DNA of 64,000 nt from REEB95 sp050729835 (GTDB taxonomy: Bacteria; Pseudomonadota; Alphaproteobacteria; ATCC43930; CGMCC-115725). A model generated the notes under the pieces. It did not search any database and was not told the DNA's origin. It saw nothing but the letters and a program-made list of their open reading frames with translations. A program made the translations under genes and the position numbers. Each line of letters opens with the position of its first letter. The first letter of the stretch is position 1. The DNA is taken from assembly GCA_050729835.1 (NCBI GenBank), contig JBOHLS010000013.1:17005-81004 (forward strand), written 5' to 3'. Positions 24,467-35,494 of this stretch are shown here, in pieces.

Positions 24467-25582
24467 CTACTGCACCACAATTCTCGGCGCTTTGTGTTCT
24501 GCGCCGCTGAGCTTTTCCCAGAGCCGCGTCGCGATCTGCCGATAGACCTTGGCGTGTGGGCTGTCGGGGTCGCTGATTGCGATGGGCCGGCCGCTGTCCG
24601 AGGTCTCGCGGATTGCCACATCTAAAGGCAGCTCGCCGAGGAATTCGGTGCCAAGCTTCTCGGCCTCCTTGCGCGCGCCACCGTGGCTGAAAATGTCGGT
24701 GCGCTCGCCGCAATGCGGGCAGAGGAAATAGCTCATGTTCTCGATGAAGCCCAAGACCGGCACATCGACCTTGCGGAACATGTTGAGGCCCTTGCGCGCA
24801 TCCAGGAGCGCGATGTCCTGTGGCGTCGACACGATCAGCGCGCCGGCCAAGGGCACCTGCTGCGCCATGGTGAGCTGTGCGTCACCGGTGCCGGGCGGCA
24901 TGTCCACCACCATGACGTCGAGTTCGCCCCAATTCACGTCGCGCAGCATTTGACTGAGCGCGCTCTGAACCATGGGTCCGCGCCAGATCATCGGCGTGTC
25001 CTCGGGCACCAGGAATCCCATCGACATGCACGCGACGCCATGGTTGCGCAGCGGCTCGAGGCGTTTGCCGTCGCGCGAGGTCGGCTTGCCCGTGATGCCG
25101 AGCATGCGCGGCATCGACGGCCCGTAGATATCGGCGTCGAGCACGCCGACCGTGCGTCCGGTGGCGGCGAAAGCCAGCGCCAGATTGGCCGCGGTGGTGG
25201 ATTTGCCGACGCCGCCTTTGCCCGAAGCGACGGCAACGATGAACTTGACGCCCGGCACCGCCGGCTTCTGAGCTTGCGGCGCGCCGTGCGCGTGAGCGGG
25301 GCCGCGTACCGGCTGCGGCGGGCCGTGTGGTGGTGCTTCGGCGGTCAGCACCGCGCTCACCGACAGCACGCCGGGCAGCGCCTCGACCGCCTTCTCGGCA
25401 GCGTGGCGCAGCGGCTCGAGCTTGGGTCCGCGCGTGCGGTCAACCTCAATGGCGAATCCGACATGGCCCTCGCGGATCGACAGGCCGACAACCATGCCGA
25501 GCGCGACAATATCCTGGCCGCGATCGGGATCGTTGACGCGCTTCAGCGCCGCCAGCACGTCCTTTTCTAAAACCTCTGTCAC
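24467..25582 (-). CDS. Mrp/ApbC family Fe-S cluster carrier ATPase
   Basis: 371 residues from a GTG at 25582 (GAGG about nine bases upstream); a TTG at 25597 or ATG at 25591 would add a few residues but have no spaced binding site. The N-terminal MIP18 (DUF59) domain has NDPDRGQDIVALGMV; the P-loop ATPase domain has ASGKGGVGKSTTAANLALA near residue 115 and DADIYGPSMPRMLG. The carrier cysteines are NMSYFLCPHCGE (CxxC). It transfers 4Fe-4S clusters to apoproteins. First gene of the mrp-lemA-TPM unit; divergent from hflK. Confidence 0.93.
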   Translation of the reverse strand: MTEVLEKDVLAALKRVNDPDRGQDIVALGMVVGLSIREGHVGFAIEVDRTRGPKLEPLRHAAEKAVEALPGVLSVSAVLTAEAPPHGPPQPVRGPAHAHGAPQAQKPAVPGVKFIVAVASGKGGVGKSTTAANLALAFAATGRTVGVLDADIYGPSMPRMLGITGKPTSRDGKRLEPLRNHGVACMSMGFLVPEDTPMIWRGPMVQSALSQMLRDVNWGELDVMVVDMPPGTGDAQLTMAQQVPLAGALIVSTPQDIALLDARKGLNMFRKVDVPVLGFIENMSYFLCPHCGERTDIFSHGGARKEAEKLGTEFLGELPLDVAIRETSDSGRPIAISDPDSPHAKVYRQIATRLWEKLSGAEHKAPRIVVQ

Positions 25583-25662
25583 AATGACCATCCTCAATTT
25601 CTTGACAATCGCCGCCCTTCGGTCCGCTTATACCGGGGCAGCGGGGATATGGACAGCGCGCG

Positions 25663-26763
25663 ATGAGTTGGCAACCTCCGGGCGGGAGCGGCGGCGGGCC
25701 ATGGGGCGGCGGCGGTTCGCCGTGGGGACGCGGCGGCATGCGGCCGCCCGACTTCGAGGCATCCCTGCGTCGCTTGCAACAGCACCTGCGCAATCTGCTG
25801 CCCGGCGGCACCGGTCGCGGCCGGGGCGTCATCCTCGTCGTCGTCGCGGCGGTCGTGTTGTGGCTCGCCAGCGGCTTCTACGTCGTCGATCCCGACGAAC
25901 TCGGCGTCGTATTGCGCTTCGGCGCCTATAACCGGCGCACCGAGCCCGGCCTCAACTATCACCTGCCGGCGCCGTTCGAGAAGGTCCTGATCCCCAAGGT
26001 CACGCGCGTCAACCGCATCGAGATCGGCTATCGCAGCGAAGGCGGCCAGCGGCAGGTGCCGGAGGAATCGCTGATGCTGACCGGCGACGAGAACATCGTC
26101 GACATCAACTTCACCGTCTTCTGGCTGATCAAGAACGCGCGGGATTATCTGTTCAACATCCGCGATCCCGACGGCACGGTGAAGGTCGCGGCCGAAAGCG
26201 CCATGCGCGAGATCATCGGCCACACCGCGATCGCCAGCGCCTTCGCCGAAGGCCGTGGCAAGATCGAGACCGACACCAAGACCCTGCTGCAGCAGATCCT
26301 CGACAGCTATCACAGCGGCATCGAGATCACCCAGGTGCAGCTCCAGAGGGTCGATCCGCCGGCGGCGGTGATCGACGCCTTCCGCGACGTGCAGAGCGCC
26401 AAGATCGACCAGCAGCGCTACATCAACGAGGCGCAGACCTATTCCAACAACCTTGTGCCGGTGGCGCAGGGCGACGCGGCGCGCATCGGCCAGGAGGCGC
26501 AGGCCTACAAGGCGCAGGTCGTGCTCCAGGCGCAAGGCGACGCGGCGCGCTTCCTTTCGGTCTACAACGCCTACAAGATGGCGCCCGACGTCACCGCGCG
26601 GCGGCTTTACATCGAAACGCTCGAGGGCATCCTCAAGGACACCAACAAGGTGATGGTCGACAAGTCGGCAAGCGCCTCGGGCGTCGTGCCCTATCTGCCG
26701 CTCCCCAATTTTGCCGCGCCCGGTGCCGCGACGCCGACGACCAAGCCGGGAGGCCAGCCATGA
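25663..26763 (+). CDS. hflK: FtsH protease modulator HflK
   Basis: 366 residues: Gly-rich N-terminus (GGSGGGPWGGGGSPWGRGG), one membrane segment (GVILVVVAAVVLWLASGFYV), then the SPFH/band-7 domain (VDPDELGVVLRFGAYNR; ESAMREIIGHTAI; YINEAQTYSNNLVP). HflK and HflC form a large periplasm-facing cage around FtsH and restrain its proteolysis. The stop overlaps the hflC start by four bases (ATGA), as usual. Confidence 0.95.
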   Translation: MSWQPPGGSGGGPWGGGGSPWGRGGMRPPDFEASLRRLQQHLRNLLPGGTGRGRGVILVVVAAVVLWLASGFYVVDPDELGVVLRFGAYNRRTEPGLNYHLPAPFEKVLIPKVTRVNRIEIGYRSEGGQRQVPEESLMLTGDENIVDINFTVFWLIKNARDYLFNIRDPDGTVKVAAESAMREIIGHTAIASAFAEGRGKIETDTKTLLQQILDSYHSGIEITQVQLQRVDPPAAVIDAFRDVQSAKIDQQRYINEAQTYSNNLVPVAQGDAARIGQEAQAYKAQVVLQAQGDAARFLSVYNAYKMAPDVTARRLYIETLEGILKDTNKVMVDKSASASGVVPYLPLPNFAAPGAATPTTKPGGQP

Positions 26764-27662
26764 GCAACCGGCTGGGCGTGTTGGTCGCTGCCGTCGTGGT
26801 GATCGCGCTGGCGCTGATCTACACCACCTTCTTCACGGTGGATCAGGTGCAGCAGGCGCTGGTGCTGCAATTCGGCAATCCGATCCGGGTGATCAGCGAT
26901 CCGGGCCTGCACGTAAAGATTCCGCTGGTGCAGGACGTCGTCCTCTACGATCACCGCATCCTCGACTTCGAGCCGGCGAAGGAAGAGGTGATCGCCGCCG
27001 ACCAGAAACGCCTGGTGGTCGACGCCTATGCCCGCTGGCGCATCGACAACCCGCTGAAGTTCTACCAGACCCTCGGCACCGAGACGGTGGCGAATGCGCG
27101 GCTCGGCGCGCTGATCAGCGCCAGCCTGCGGCGCATCATCGGCAACGTCGCGCTCCAGGACGTGGTGGCCGACAAGCGCGCGGCGATCATGCTGCATGTG
27201 CGCGACGAGGTCACCGCCCAGACCAAGCCCTTCGGCATCGCCGTGGTCGACGTCCGCATCCGCCGCGCCGACCTGCCCGAGGAGAACAGCGAGGCGGTCT
27301 ATGCGCGGATGAAATCGGAGCGCCAGCGCGAGGCCGCCGCGTTCCGCGCCGACGGCAAACGCCAGTCGACCGCCATCCGCGCCGACGCCGATCGCCAGCG
27401 CATCCAGATTCTCGCCGATGCCCAGAAGCAGTCGCAGATCCTGCGCGGCCAAGGCGATGCCGAGGCCATCAAGATCTACGCCGACGCCTACGACCAGGAT
27501 AAGGGATTCTTCGCCTTCTATCGCTCGTTGCAGGCCTACAAGGTCGCGCTCGGCGGCGCCAACACCACCTTCGTCCTGTCGCCGCAGGGCGAGTTCTTCA
27601 AGTACCTCGAAACCGGACCGCAAGGACTGAGCGGCACGACCAAGCCGGGTCCGTCGCGCTAG
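26760..27662 (+). CDS. hflC: FtsH protease modulator HflC
   Basis: 300 residues: N-terminal membrane segment (LGVLVAAVVVIALALIYTTF), SPFH domain (QQALVLQFGNPIRVI; GLHVKIPLVQDVVLYDHRIL) and the coiled-coil (MKSERQREAAAFRADGKRQS) ending in GFFAFYRSLQAYK. It is the HflK partner in the FtsH-regulating complex; overlap with hflK and the following DUF2065 and degP genes make a membrane protein quality-control operon. Confidence 0.95.
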   Translation: MSNRLGVLVAAVVVIALALIYTTFFTVDQVQQALVLQFGNPIRVISDPGLHVKIPLVQDVVLYDHRILDFEPAKEEVIAADQKRLVVDAYARWRIDNPLKFYQTLGTETVANARLGALISASLRRIIGNVALQDVVADKRAAIMLHVRDEVTAQTKPFGIAVVDVRIRRADLPEENSEAVYARMKSERQREAAAFRADGKRQSTAIRADADRQRIQILADAQKQSQILRGQGDAEAIKIYADAYDQDKGFFAFYRSLQAYKVALGGANTTFVLSPQGEFFKYLETGPQGLSGTTKPGPSR

Positions 27663-27671
27663 TACCGCCGT

Positions 27672-27857
27672 ATGAAGGATTTCGCCACGGCGCTCGCTCT
27701 CGCCGCCGTCATCGAAGGCGTGCTGCTGGCGCTCTTCACCCGGCGGATGCAGAAGATGATGGCCGAGAGCGCCTTGCTGCCGGCCAACGTGCTGCGCTGG
27801 GCGGGCGTGATTGCCACCGCCATCGGCGTCGCCGCGATCTGGCTCATCCGTCGCTGA
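27672..27857 (+). CDS. DUF2065 family small membrane protein
   Basis: 61 residues with two membrane segments (ALALAAVIEGVLLALF; LRWAGVIATAIGVAAIWLIRR) and a basic turn between them (TRRMQKMMAESALLP). This is the YjeT-like DUF2065 family, which commonly sits right after hflC, here 9 bases away. Function unknown; presumably linked to the HflKC/FtsH or DegP system. Confidence 0.85.
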   Translation: MKDFATALALAAVIEGVLLALFTRRMQKMMAESALLPANVLRWAGVIATAIGVAAIWLIRR

Positions 27858-27946
27858 GCGCGGCGCGCCGGCCGGGGCTGGTTTGCCGGCCGGTTTGCCT
27901 CTAAAATATGGGTTAGCAGGCCGCCCACACCCGTTCGGAGCATTGC

Positions 27947-29425
27947 GTGACCGTTGCCCATCGTCTCGTGTTCGCGAGCCGCGCGCTTGCCGTGATCCTC
28001 GCTGTCGCCGTGGCAACGCCGGTTCTGGCGCGCCCGGCGCCCGACAGCTTCGCCGACCTCGCCGCGCGTCTGTTGCCGGCCGTCGTCAATATCTCGACCA
28101 CGCAGACTCTGCCGGAAAAGAGCGACAAAAGCAGTCGCGGTCCCGACGTGCCGCAATTCCCGCCGGGCTCGCCGTTCGAGGAATTCTTCAAGGACTTCCT
28201 CGACAAGAACCGGCCGGGCGGCCAGCCGCAGGCGCTGCCGCGGCACGCGACCTCGCTCGGCTCGGGCTTCATCGTCGATCCTTCGGGCCTAGTGGTGACC
28301 AACAATCACGTCATCGCCGACGCTGACCAGATCACCGTCACCTTGCAGGACAACACCAGCTTCAAGGCCGAGGTCGTCGGCAAGGACAGCAAGACCGACC
28401 TGGCGCTGCTGCGCATCAAGTCGGCGAAGCCGCTGCCCTTCGTGAAGTTCGGTGACAGCGACAAGACGCGCGTCGGTGATTGGGTTCTGGCGATCGGCAA
28501 TCCGTTCGGTCTCGGCGGCACCGTCACCGCGGGCATCCTTTCGGCCCGGTCGCGCGAGATCGATTCCGGTCCTTACGACGACTTCCTCCAGACCGACGCG
28601 GCGATCAACCGCGGCAACTCGGGCGGCCCGATGTTTGACATGGACGGCAACGTCATCGGCATCAACACCGCGATCTTCTCGCCGTCGGGTGGCTCGATCG
28701 GCATCGGCTTCGCCATCCCGTCGAACCTAGCGCGGCCGGTCATCGACCAGTTGCAGAAATACGGCCACGCGCGGCGCGGCTGGCTCGGCGTCAACATCCA
28801 GAGCGTAACCGACGAGATCGCCGAGAGCCTCGGTCTCGACAAGCCGCGGGGCGCGCTTATCGCCAGCGTTCAGGACGGCGGCCCGGCGCAGAAGGCGGGC
28901 ATCCAGCCGGGCGACGTCGTCCTCACCTTCGACGGCAAATCCGTGGTCGACATGCGGCATCTGCCACGCATCGTCGCCGAAACGCCGATCGACAAGACCG
29001 TCAAGGTGATGGTGTGGCGCAAGCGCAAGGAGCTGACCTTCGACGTCAAGGTCGGCGAGCTTAAAGACAACATCGAGCAGACCGCGGCCGCGTCCAAGCA
29101 GCAGCCGGCGCCGCCGCCGGGCACGGCGGTCAAGCCACTGGGGCTCTCGGTTGCCGACCTGACGCCCGAATTGCGTGAGCGCTATCAGCTCGCCGAGGAC
29201 AGCGCCGGCGTCGTCGTCACCGATGTCGACAAGGATGGCCCGGCGGCCCAAAAGGGCATGCGGGCGGGCGACGTCATCACCGAGGTCGCCCAGGAAGAGG
29301 TCAAGACGACTGCCGATGTCGTCCGCAAGATCGAGGCCGCGACCAAGACGGGCCGCAAGTCGGTGCTGCTGCTGGTCGACCGCCAGGGTGATCTGCGCTT
29401 CTACGCCTTGAAAGTCGGCAGCTGA
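27947..29425 (+). CDS. degP: Periplasmic serine protease DegP/HtrA family
   Basis: 492 residues from GTG 27947, chosen because it directly precedes a signal peptide (FASRALAVILAVAVATPVLA). The trypsin-like domain carries the triad His121 (TNNHVIADA), Asp151 (KTDLALL) and Ser225 (NRGNSGGPMF). Two PDZ domains follow (RRGWLGVNIQSVT...GGPAQKAGIQPGDVV and SAGVVVTDVDKDGPAAQKG). It degrades or refolds misfolded envelope proteins. Placement after hflKC joins membrane and periplasmic quality control. Confidence 0.94.
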   Translation: MTVAHRLVFASRALAVILAVAVATPVLARPAPDSFADLAARLLPAVVNISTTQTLPEKSDKSSRGPDVPQFPPGSPFEEFFKDFLDKNRPGGQPQALPRHATSLGSGFIVDPSGLVVTNNHVIADADQITVTLQDNTSFKAEVVGKDSKTDLALLRIKSAKPLPFVKFGDSDKTRVGDWVLAIGNPFGLGGTVTAGILSARSREIDSGPYDDFLQTDAAINRGNSGGPMFDMDGNVIGINTAIFSPSGGSIGIGFAIPSNLARPVIDQLQKYGHARRGWLGVNIQSVTDEIAESLGLDKPRGALIASVQDGGPAQKAGIQPGDVVLTFDGKSVVDMRHLPRIVAETPIDKTVKVMVWRKRKELTFDVKVGELKDNIEQTAAASKQQPAPPPGTAVKPLGLSVADLTPELRERYQLAEDSAGVVVTDVDKDGPAAQKGMRAGDVITEVAQEEVKTTADVVRKIEAATKTGRKSVLLLVDRQGDLRFYALKVGS

Positions 29426-29432
29426 GCCGCCG

Positions 29433-30038
29433 TCAGGTCGCGAGGCGGAATGCCTGCTCGATGGCGTGCAGGATGTATTGGATCGCGAGCGCGGCGAGGA
29501 TCAACCCCATGACGCGGCTGACGATGCTGACGCCGCTGTCGCGCAGCACGCGATACGCCCAGCGCGCACCCAACAGACAGACGAGAGTCAACGCCAGTAC
29601 CAATACCACCAACACGCCGACCGCGATCTGATCGCTGACCGTGTAGCTGTTGGCATCGGTCAATAGCACCACAGTCATGATCGATTTGGGGCCGGCGATA
29701 TAGGGAATCGCCAGCGGATGGACTGCCGGATTGCGGCCGTTGCCGGGCTCGTGGTGCACCGTCTCGTCGAGCACCATCCGCAGTGACATGATCAGGAGAA
29801 CGAGGCCGGCGGCGGCCTGGAAGGAGTGCAATTCGATGCCCAGCGCCGCCAGCACGATCTGGCCGAGCGCGGTGAACGCCAGCAGCACACCGCCTGCGAT
29901 CAGCACCGCCTCGATGGCGATCCGGCGCTTTGCCGCCGCGCCGAACTTGGCGGTGACGACGATGAATTCCGGCACCACCAGGACCGGATTGACCGCCACC
30001 AGCATCAGCACGAAATCCTGCAGCAGCTTTTGCGCCAT
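29433..30038 (-). CDS. MarC family integral membrane protein
   Basis: 201 residues, about six membrane segments. The family pattern is present: FVLMLVAVNPVLVVPEFIVV near the N-terminus, LIMSLRMVLDE, and PLAIPYIAGPKSIMTVVLLT in the middle. MarC proteins were once thought to mediate multiple antibiotic resistance; their transport role is unknown. Convergent with degP, 7 bases apart, and not obviously operonic with serB, which is 52 bases upstream on the same strand. Confidence 0.88.
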   Translation of the reverse strand: MAQKLLQDFVLMLVAVNPVLVVPEFIVVTAKFGAAAKRRIAIEAVLIAGGVLLAFTALGQIVLAALGIELHSFQAAAGLVLLIMSLRMVLDETVHHEPGNGRNPAVHPLAIPYIAGPKSIMTVVLLTDANSYTVSDQIAVGVLVVLVLALTLVCLLGARWAYRVLRDSGVSIVSRVMGLILAALAIQYILHAIEQAFRLAT

Positions 30039-30090
30039 GCGCTCCCCCGTCGTCGGCGCGCCATAATAGTCGCGCCGCCGTCCGCCTGCA

Positions 30091-30999
30091 TCAGCCGCCG
30101 ACGATCTCGTCCCGGCGATAGCCTTGAGCGAAAAGCGCCGCGGTCAGATCCGCATGGTCGATGCGATGCCGCGCGCGCGGCGCGACGTTCGGGTGGGAGC
30201 GAAAGGCGATGCCGAGTCCGGCGGCGCCGAGCATCGGCAGGTCGTTGGCGCCGTCGCCGATGGCGAGCGTGTCGGCCAGCTTGAGGCCGCGCTCCGCCGC
30301 CGTCTGGGTCAGCGTCGCCAGCTTGCTGTCGCGGGTCAGAATCGGCTCGGCCACGCCAGCGATCTTGCCGTCCTCGATCAGCAGGCGATTGGCGGAGACG
30401 CGTTCGAAGCCGAGCCGCTTGGCCACCGGTTCGGCGAAGACGGTAAAGCCGCCCGATGCCAGGATCGTGAGTGCGCCGTGCCGGCGCATGGTTGCGACCA
30501 TCGCCTTGGCGCCGTTGATGATGCGGATGCGCCGCGCCGCCCGGTCGAGCAGCGTTGCCGGCTTGCCGCGCAACAGCGCGACGCGCTCCTTGAGCGCCGC
30601 GGCGAAGTCGAGTTCGTCGTTCATGGTGCGCCGGGTGATCTCGGCGATCGGTTTCTCGACGCCGGCGAGCTTCGCGATCTCGACCAGCATCTCGTTAGCG
30701 ATCACCGTCGATTCCATGTCCGAGAGCAGCAGGCGCTTGCGCCGCCCTGCCGCCGACTGCGCCAGCGCGTCGACCGGCGGCCCGTCGAAGCCGAGCTTGA
30801 GGTTCGCGCGTACCGCCGCTTCGGCCTGGTCCGGGTCGAGTTCGTCGAACGGGATATCGACCACGCGCCGCGCGGCCAGCCAATCGGCAGAGCCAAGTTT
30901 CGCGCCCAGCCGGTCGAGCGCGTGCGCGGCTTCGTCGGCCCAGAGCTGGGCATCCGCCTCGGCATCGGCCGCGATCAAGGTCAACACGCTTGCCGCCAT
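30091..30999 (-). CDS. serB: Phosphoserine phosphatase
   Basis: 302 residues from ATG 30999. An N-terminal ACT-like region precedes the HAD phosphatase domain. Motif I reads LLSDMESTVI near residue 90, so the usual DxDxT is DMEST (second Asp replaced by Glu). Motif II is LTILASGGFTVFAE, and motif III/IV is TLAIGDGANDLPMLGAAGLGIAF. It removes phosphate from phosphoserine, the last step of serine synthesis. Divergent from miaA, with a 66-base shared promoter region. The motif I change may alter activity. Confidence 0.9.
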   Translation of the reverse strand: MAASVLTLIAADAEADAQLWADEAAHALDRLGAKLGSADWLAARRVVDIPFDELDPDQAEAAVRANLKLGFDGPPVDALAQSAAGRRKRLLLSDMESTVIANEMLVEIAKLAGVEKPIAEITRRTMNDELDFAAALKERVALLRGKPATLLDRAARRIRIINGAKAMVATMRRHGALTILASGGFTVFAEPVAKRLGFERVSANRLLIEDGKIAGVAEPILTRDSKLATLTQTAAERGLKLADTLAIGDGANDLPMLGAAGLGIAFRSHPNVAPRARHRIDHADLTAALFAQGYRRDEIVGG

Positions 31000-31065
31000 G
31001 CGCGCCCTTATCGCCCGCCGGCACCGGCAAAGGCAAGGCGCCGGCAGCCGTGCTAGAAACCCGGC

Positions 31066-32028
31066 ATGATTTTGGCCGAACAGCCCGTGATCGTCGTCGC
31101 CGGCCCGACGGTGAGCGGCAAATCGCACCTCGCCCTCGCCGTGGCGCACAAGTTCCGTGGCACGATCGTCAATGCCGACAGCATGCAGGTTTATCGCGAC
31201 TTGCGCGTGCTCACGGCGCGGCCGTCGGACGACGAGATGGCATCGGTGCCGCACCGGCTTTATGGCGCGATCGACGCCGCCGAAAGCTGCTCGGCCGGGC
31301 GTTGGCGCAATCTCGCGCTGATCGAGATCGCGCAGGCGCGCCACGCCGGGCGCTTGCCGATTCTGGTCGGCGGCACCGGGCTTTATCTGTCGGCGCTGCT
31401 CGACGGCATTGCCGAGATTCCGGCGGTGCCGGCCGCGATCGTCGCCGAAGCGCGCGCCTTGCATGCGCGGCTCGGCGGCGAGTCGTTCCGCCGTGCACTG
31501 GCCGCGCTCGATCCGGTCGCGGCGGCAAAACTGCCAGCGGCCGACACGCAGCGTCTAGTGCGCGCCTATGCCGTCGCCCGCGTCACCGGCGTCGCGCTCA
31601 GCGAATGGCAGCAGCGGCAAGTGCCGCACCACGGGCCGGCAGCCGCCGTCGTGCTGCTGCTGCCGCAGCGCACGGCGCTCAATGCCGCGATCGATCGGCG
31701 GCTCGAGCGCATGTTCGATGGCGGCGCGATCGACGAGGTGCGCGTGCTCCTCGCCCGGCAGCTTTCGCAGTTGCTGCCGGCGATGAAAGCTGTAGGCGTA
31801 CGCGAGATCGGCCGCTACCTGGCAGGCGAAGGCTCGCGCCAAGAGGCTCTCGCTGCAGCGCAGCAAGCGACGCGCCGCTATGCCAAACGGCAGTACACTT
31901 GGTTCCGTCACCGCCCGTCAGCAAGCAAGAAACTGTGTAGACTCGTTATTGAAACGCAATTTTCGGAAAGTTTTCAACATGAAATATTTTCATTTATTCG
32001 TCGGTTTCTGTTGACCGAGTCTAACTAG
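31066..32028 (+). CDS. miaA: tRNA dimethylallyltransferase MiaA
   Basis: Adds a dimethylallyl group to A37 of tRNAs reading UNN codons. 320 residues. P-loop VVAGPTVSGKS (usual ATSGKS-type Ala is Val), the catalytic loop NADSMQVYRDLRVLTARPS, LVGGTGLYLSALLDG and the C-terminal RRYAKRQYTWFRH. The last about 30 residues are AT-rich in DNA and atypical in sequence (ETQFSESFQHEIFSFIRRF), probably because the region also contains the ilvB promoter. Confidence 0.93.
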   Translation: MILAEQPVIVVAGPTVSGKSHLALAVAHKFRGTIVNADSMQVYRDLRVLTARPSDDEMASVPHRLYGAIDAAESCSAGRWRNLALIEIAQARHAGRLPILVGGTGLYLSALLDGIAEIPAVPAAIVAEARALHARLGGESFRRALAALDPVAAAKLPAADTQRLVRAYAVARVTGVALSEWQQRQVPHHGPAAAVVLLLPQRTALNAAIDRRLERMFDGGAIDEVRVLLARQLSQLLPAMKAVGVREIGRYLAGEGSRQEALAAAQQATRRYAKRQYTWFRHRPSASKKLCRLVIETQFSESFQHEIFSFIRRFLLTESN

Positions 32029-32039
32029 CCCTCTAGGCT
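32011..32039 (+). promoter_or_regulatory. Putative sigma-70 promoter for ilvBHC
   Basis: TTGACC (32011-32016), 17-base spacer, TAGGCT (32034-32039), partly inside the end of miaA. It would give a leader of about 95 bases before ilvB. No leader peptide rich in Ile/Val/Leu codons is evident in that leader. Confidence 0.4.
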
Positions 32040-32143
32040 CGCATTTTTCGCGGCAAAGCGGCCCATTTGCGGCCCTTCCTCTGCATTCGGCGGGGGCCAA
32101 AGGGACGAAAGGGACGCGCGTTCCTTTGTGCAGGGCGAAAGCG

Positions 32144-33922
32144 ATGGCGGTGCAATCGGAAGTCCAGGAGTTGAGCGGGGCGGAGATGGTGATCCGCGCC
32201 CTGGTCGATCAGGGCGTTGAGGTCGTCTTCGGCTATCCCGGCGGTGCCGTCCTGCCGATCTACGACGCGCTGTTCAAGCAGAACCGGCTGCGCCACATCC
32301 TGGTGCGTCACGAGCAGGGCGCGGTGCATGCGGCCGAAGGCTATGCGCGCTCGTCGGGCAAGGTCGGCGTGGTGCTGGTCACCAGCGGGCCGGGCGCGAC
32401 CAACACCGTCACCGGACTGACCGACGCGCTGATGGATTCGGTGCCGATCGTCTGCCTCACCGGCCAGGTGCCGACGCACCTCATCGGCAACGATGCGTTC
32501 CAGGAAGCCGACACCACCGGCATCACCCGGCCGTGTACCAAGCACAACTATCTGGTGAAGGACGTCAACGATTTGGCGCGCGTGCTGCACGAGGCCTTTA
32601 TGGTCGCGCGCACTGGCCGGCCCGGACCCGTCGTGGTTGATCTGCCCAAGGATGTGCTGTTCGCCAGCGGTCTCTATATGCCGCCCGAGACGGCGCCGGC
32701 CCGCAAATCCTATCGGCCGCAGGTCAAGCCCGAGACGGCGCGGATCGCCGCCGCGGCGCAGCTCATCATGGCGGCGAAGAAGCCGCTGTTCTACGGCGGC
32801 GGCGGCTTGGTCAATTCGGGGCCGCGCGCCTGCGCGCTGTTCACCGAGCTGGCGCGCCTCACCGGCTTCCCGGTGACGCTGACGCTGATGGGGCTCGGCG
32901 CCTATCCGGCGTCGGACAAGCAGTATCTCGGCCTGGTCGGCATGCACGGCACGTTCGAATCGAACAACGCGATGCACGATTGCGACCTGATGATCAACAT
33001 CGGCGCCCGCTTCGACGACCGCGTCACCGGCAAGGTCGCCGTGTTCGCGCCGCACTCGAAGAAGATTCACGTCGACATCGATCCGTCGTCGATCAATAAA
33101 AACGTGCGCGTCGACCTGGCGATCGTCGGCGATTGCGCCGAGGTGCTTACGGCGCTCGGCGCCGAGCTCAAGGCGCAGAAATACAAGGCGGACCCCGCGC
33201 GCATCGCTCCGTGGTGGAAGCAGATCGAAGCCTGGCGCAAGCGCGACAGCCTGCGCTATGCCAAGTCCGACACGATCATCAAGCCGCAATACGCGATCGA
33301 GCGGCTTTATGCCCTGACGCGCGACCGCGACGTGTTTGTCACCACCGAAGTCGGGCAACATCAGATGTGGGCGGCGCAACTCTTCAAGTTCGAGCAGCCG
33401 TTCCATTGGATGACTTCGGGCGGGCTCGGCACCATGGGCTACGGCCTGCCGGCGGCGATGGGCGTCCAACTCGCGCATCCCGACGCGCTCGTCGTCGACA
33501 TCGCCGGCGAGGCCTCGATCCTGATGAACATCCAGGAGATGTCCACCGTCTGCCAATATCGGCTGCCGGTGAAGGTCTTCATCCTCAACAACCAGTACAT
33601 GGGTATGGTGCGGCAGTGGCAGGAGCTGCTGCATGGCGGCCGCTATTCCGAAAGCTACACCGCGGCGCTGCCCGATTTTGTCAAGCTCGCCGAGGCCTTC
33701 GGCGCGGTCGGCATGCGCGCGGAAAAGCCGGTGGACGTCGATCGCGTGATCAAGGAGATGATCGCGGTCGATCGGCCGGTGATCGTCGACGTGCAGGTCG
33801 ATCCCAAGGAGAACTGCTTCCCGATGATTCCGTCGGGCGCGGCGCACAACGAAATGCTGCTCGGTCCCGAGGACAAGCAGGCGTCGGGCCCGATCTCGGA
33901 AGAGGGCATGGTCTTAGTCTGA
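32144..33922 (+). CDS. ilvB: Acetolactate synthase large subunit
   Basis: ThDP-dependent enzyme making acetolactate or acetohydroxybutyrate, first common step of Val/Leu/Ile synthesis. 592 residues from ATG 32144. N-terminal PYR domain: GYPGGAVLPIYDALF, catalytic Glu in VRHEQGAVHAAEGYAR. FAD/central domain: GLGAYPASDKQYLGLVGMHG. C-terminal PP domain: DIAGEASILMNIQEM then FILNNQYMGMVRQWQ; the usual GDG is GEA, a variant I know from alphaproteobacteria. Followed by ilvH after 7 bases. Confidence 0.95.
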   Translation: MAVQSEVQELSGAEMVIRALVDQGVEVVFGYPGGAVLPIYDALFKQNRLRHILVRHEQGAVHAAEGYARSSGKVGVVLVTSGPGATNTVTGLTDALMDSVPIVCLTGQVPTHLIGNDAFQEADTTGITRPCTKHNYLVKDVNDLARVLHEAFMVARTGRPGPVVVDLPKDVLFASGLYMPPETAPARKSYRPQVKPETARIAAAAQLIMAAKKPLFYGGGGLVNSGPRACALFTELARLTGFPVTLTLMGLGAYPASDKQYLGLVGMHGTFESNNAMHDCDLMINIGARFDDRVTGKVAVFAPHSKKIHVDIDPSSINKNVRVDLAIVGDCAEVLTALGAELKAQKYKADPARIAPWWKQIEAWRKRDSLRYAKSDTIIKPQYAIERLYALTRDRDVFVTTEVGQHQMWAAQLFKFEQPFHWMTSGGLGTMGYGLPAAMGVQLAHPDALVVDIAGEASILMNIQEMSTVCQYRLPVKVFILNNQYMGMVRQWQELLHGGRYSESYTAALPDFVKLAEAFGAVGMRAEKPVDVDRVIKEMIAVDRPVIVDVQVDPKENCFPMIPSGAAHNEMLLGPEDKQASGPISEEGMVLV

Positions 33923-35494
<1,572 letters not shown>

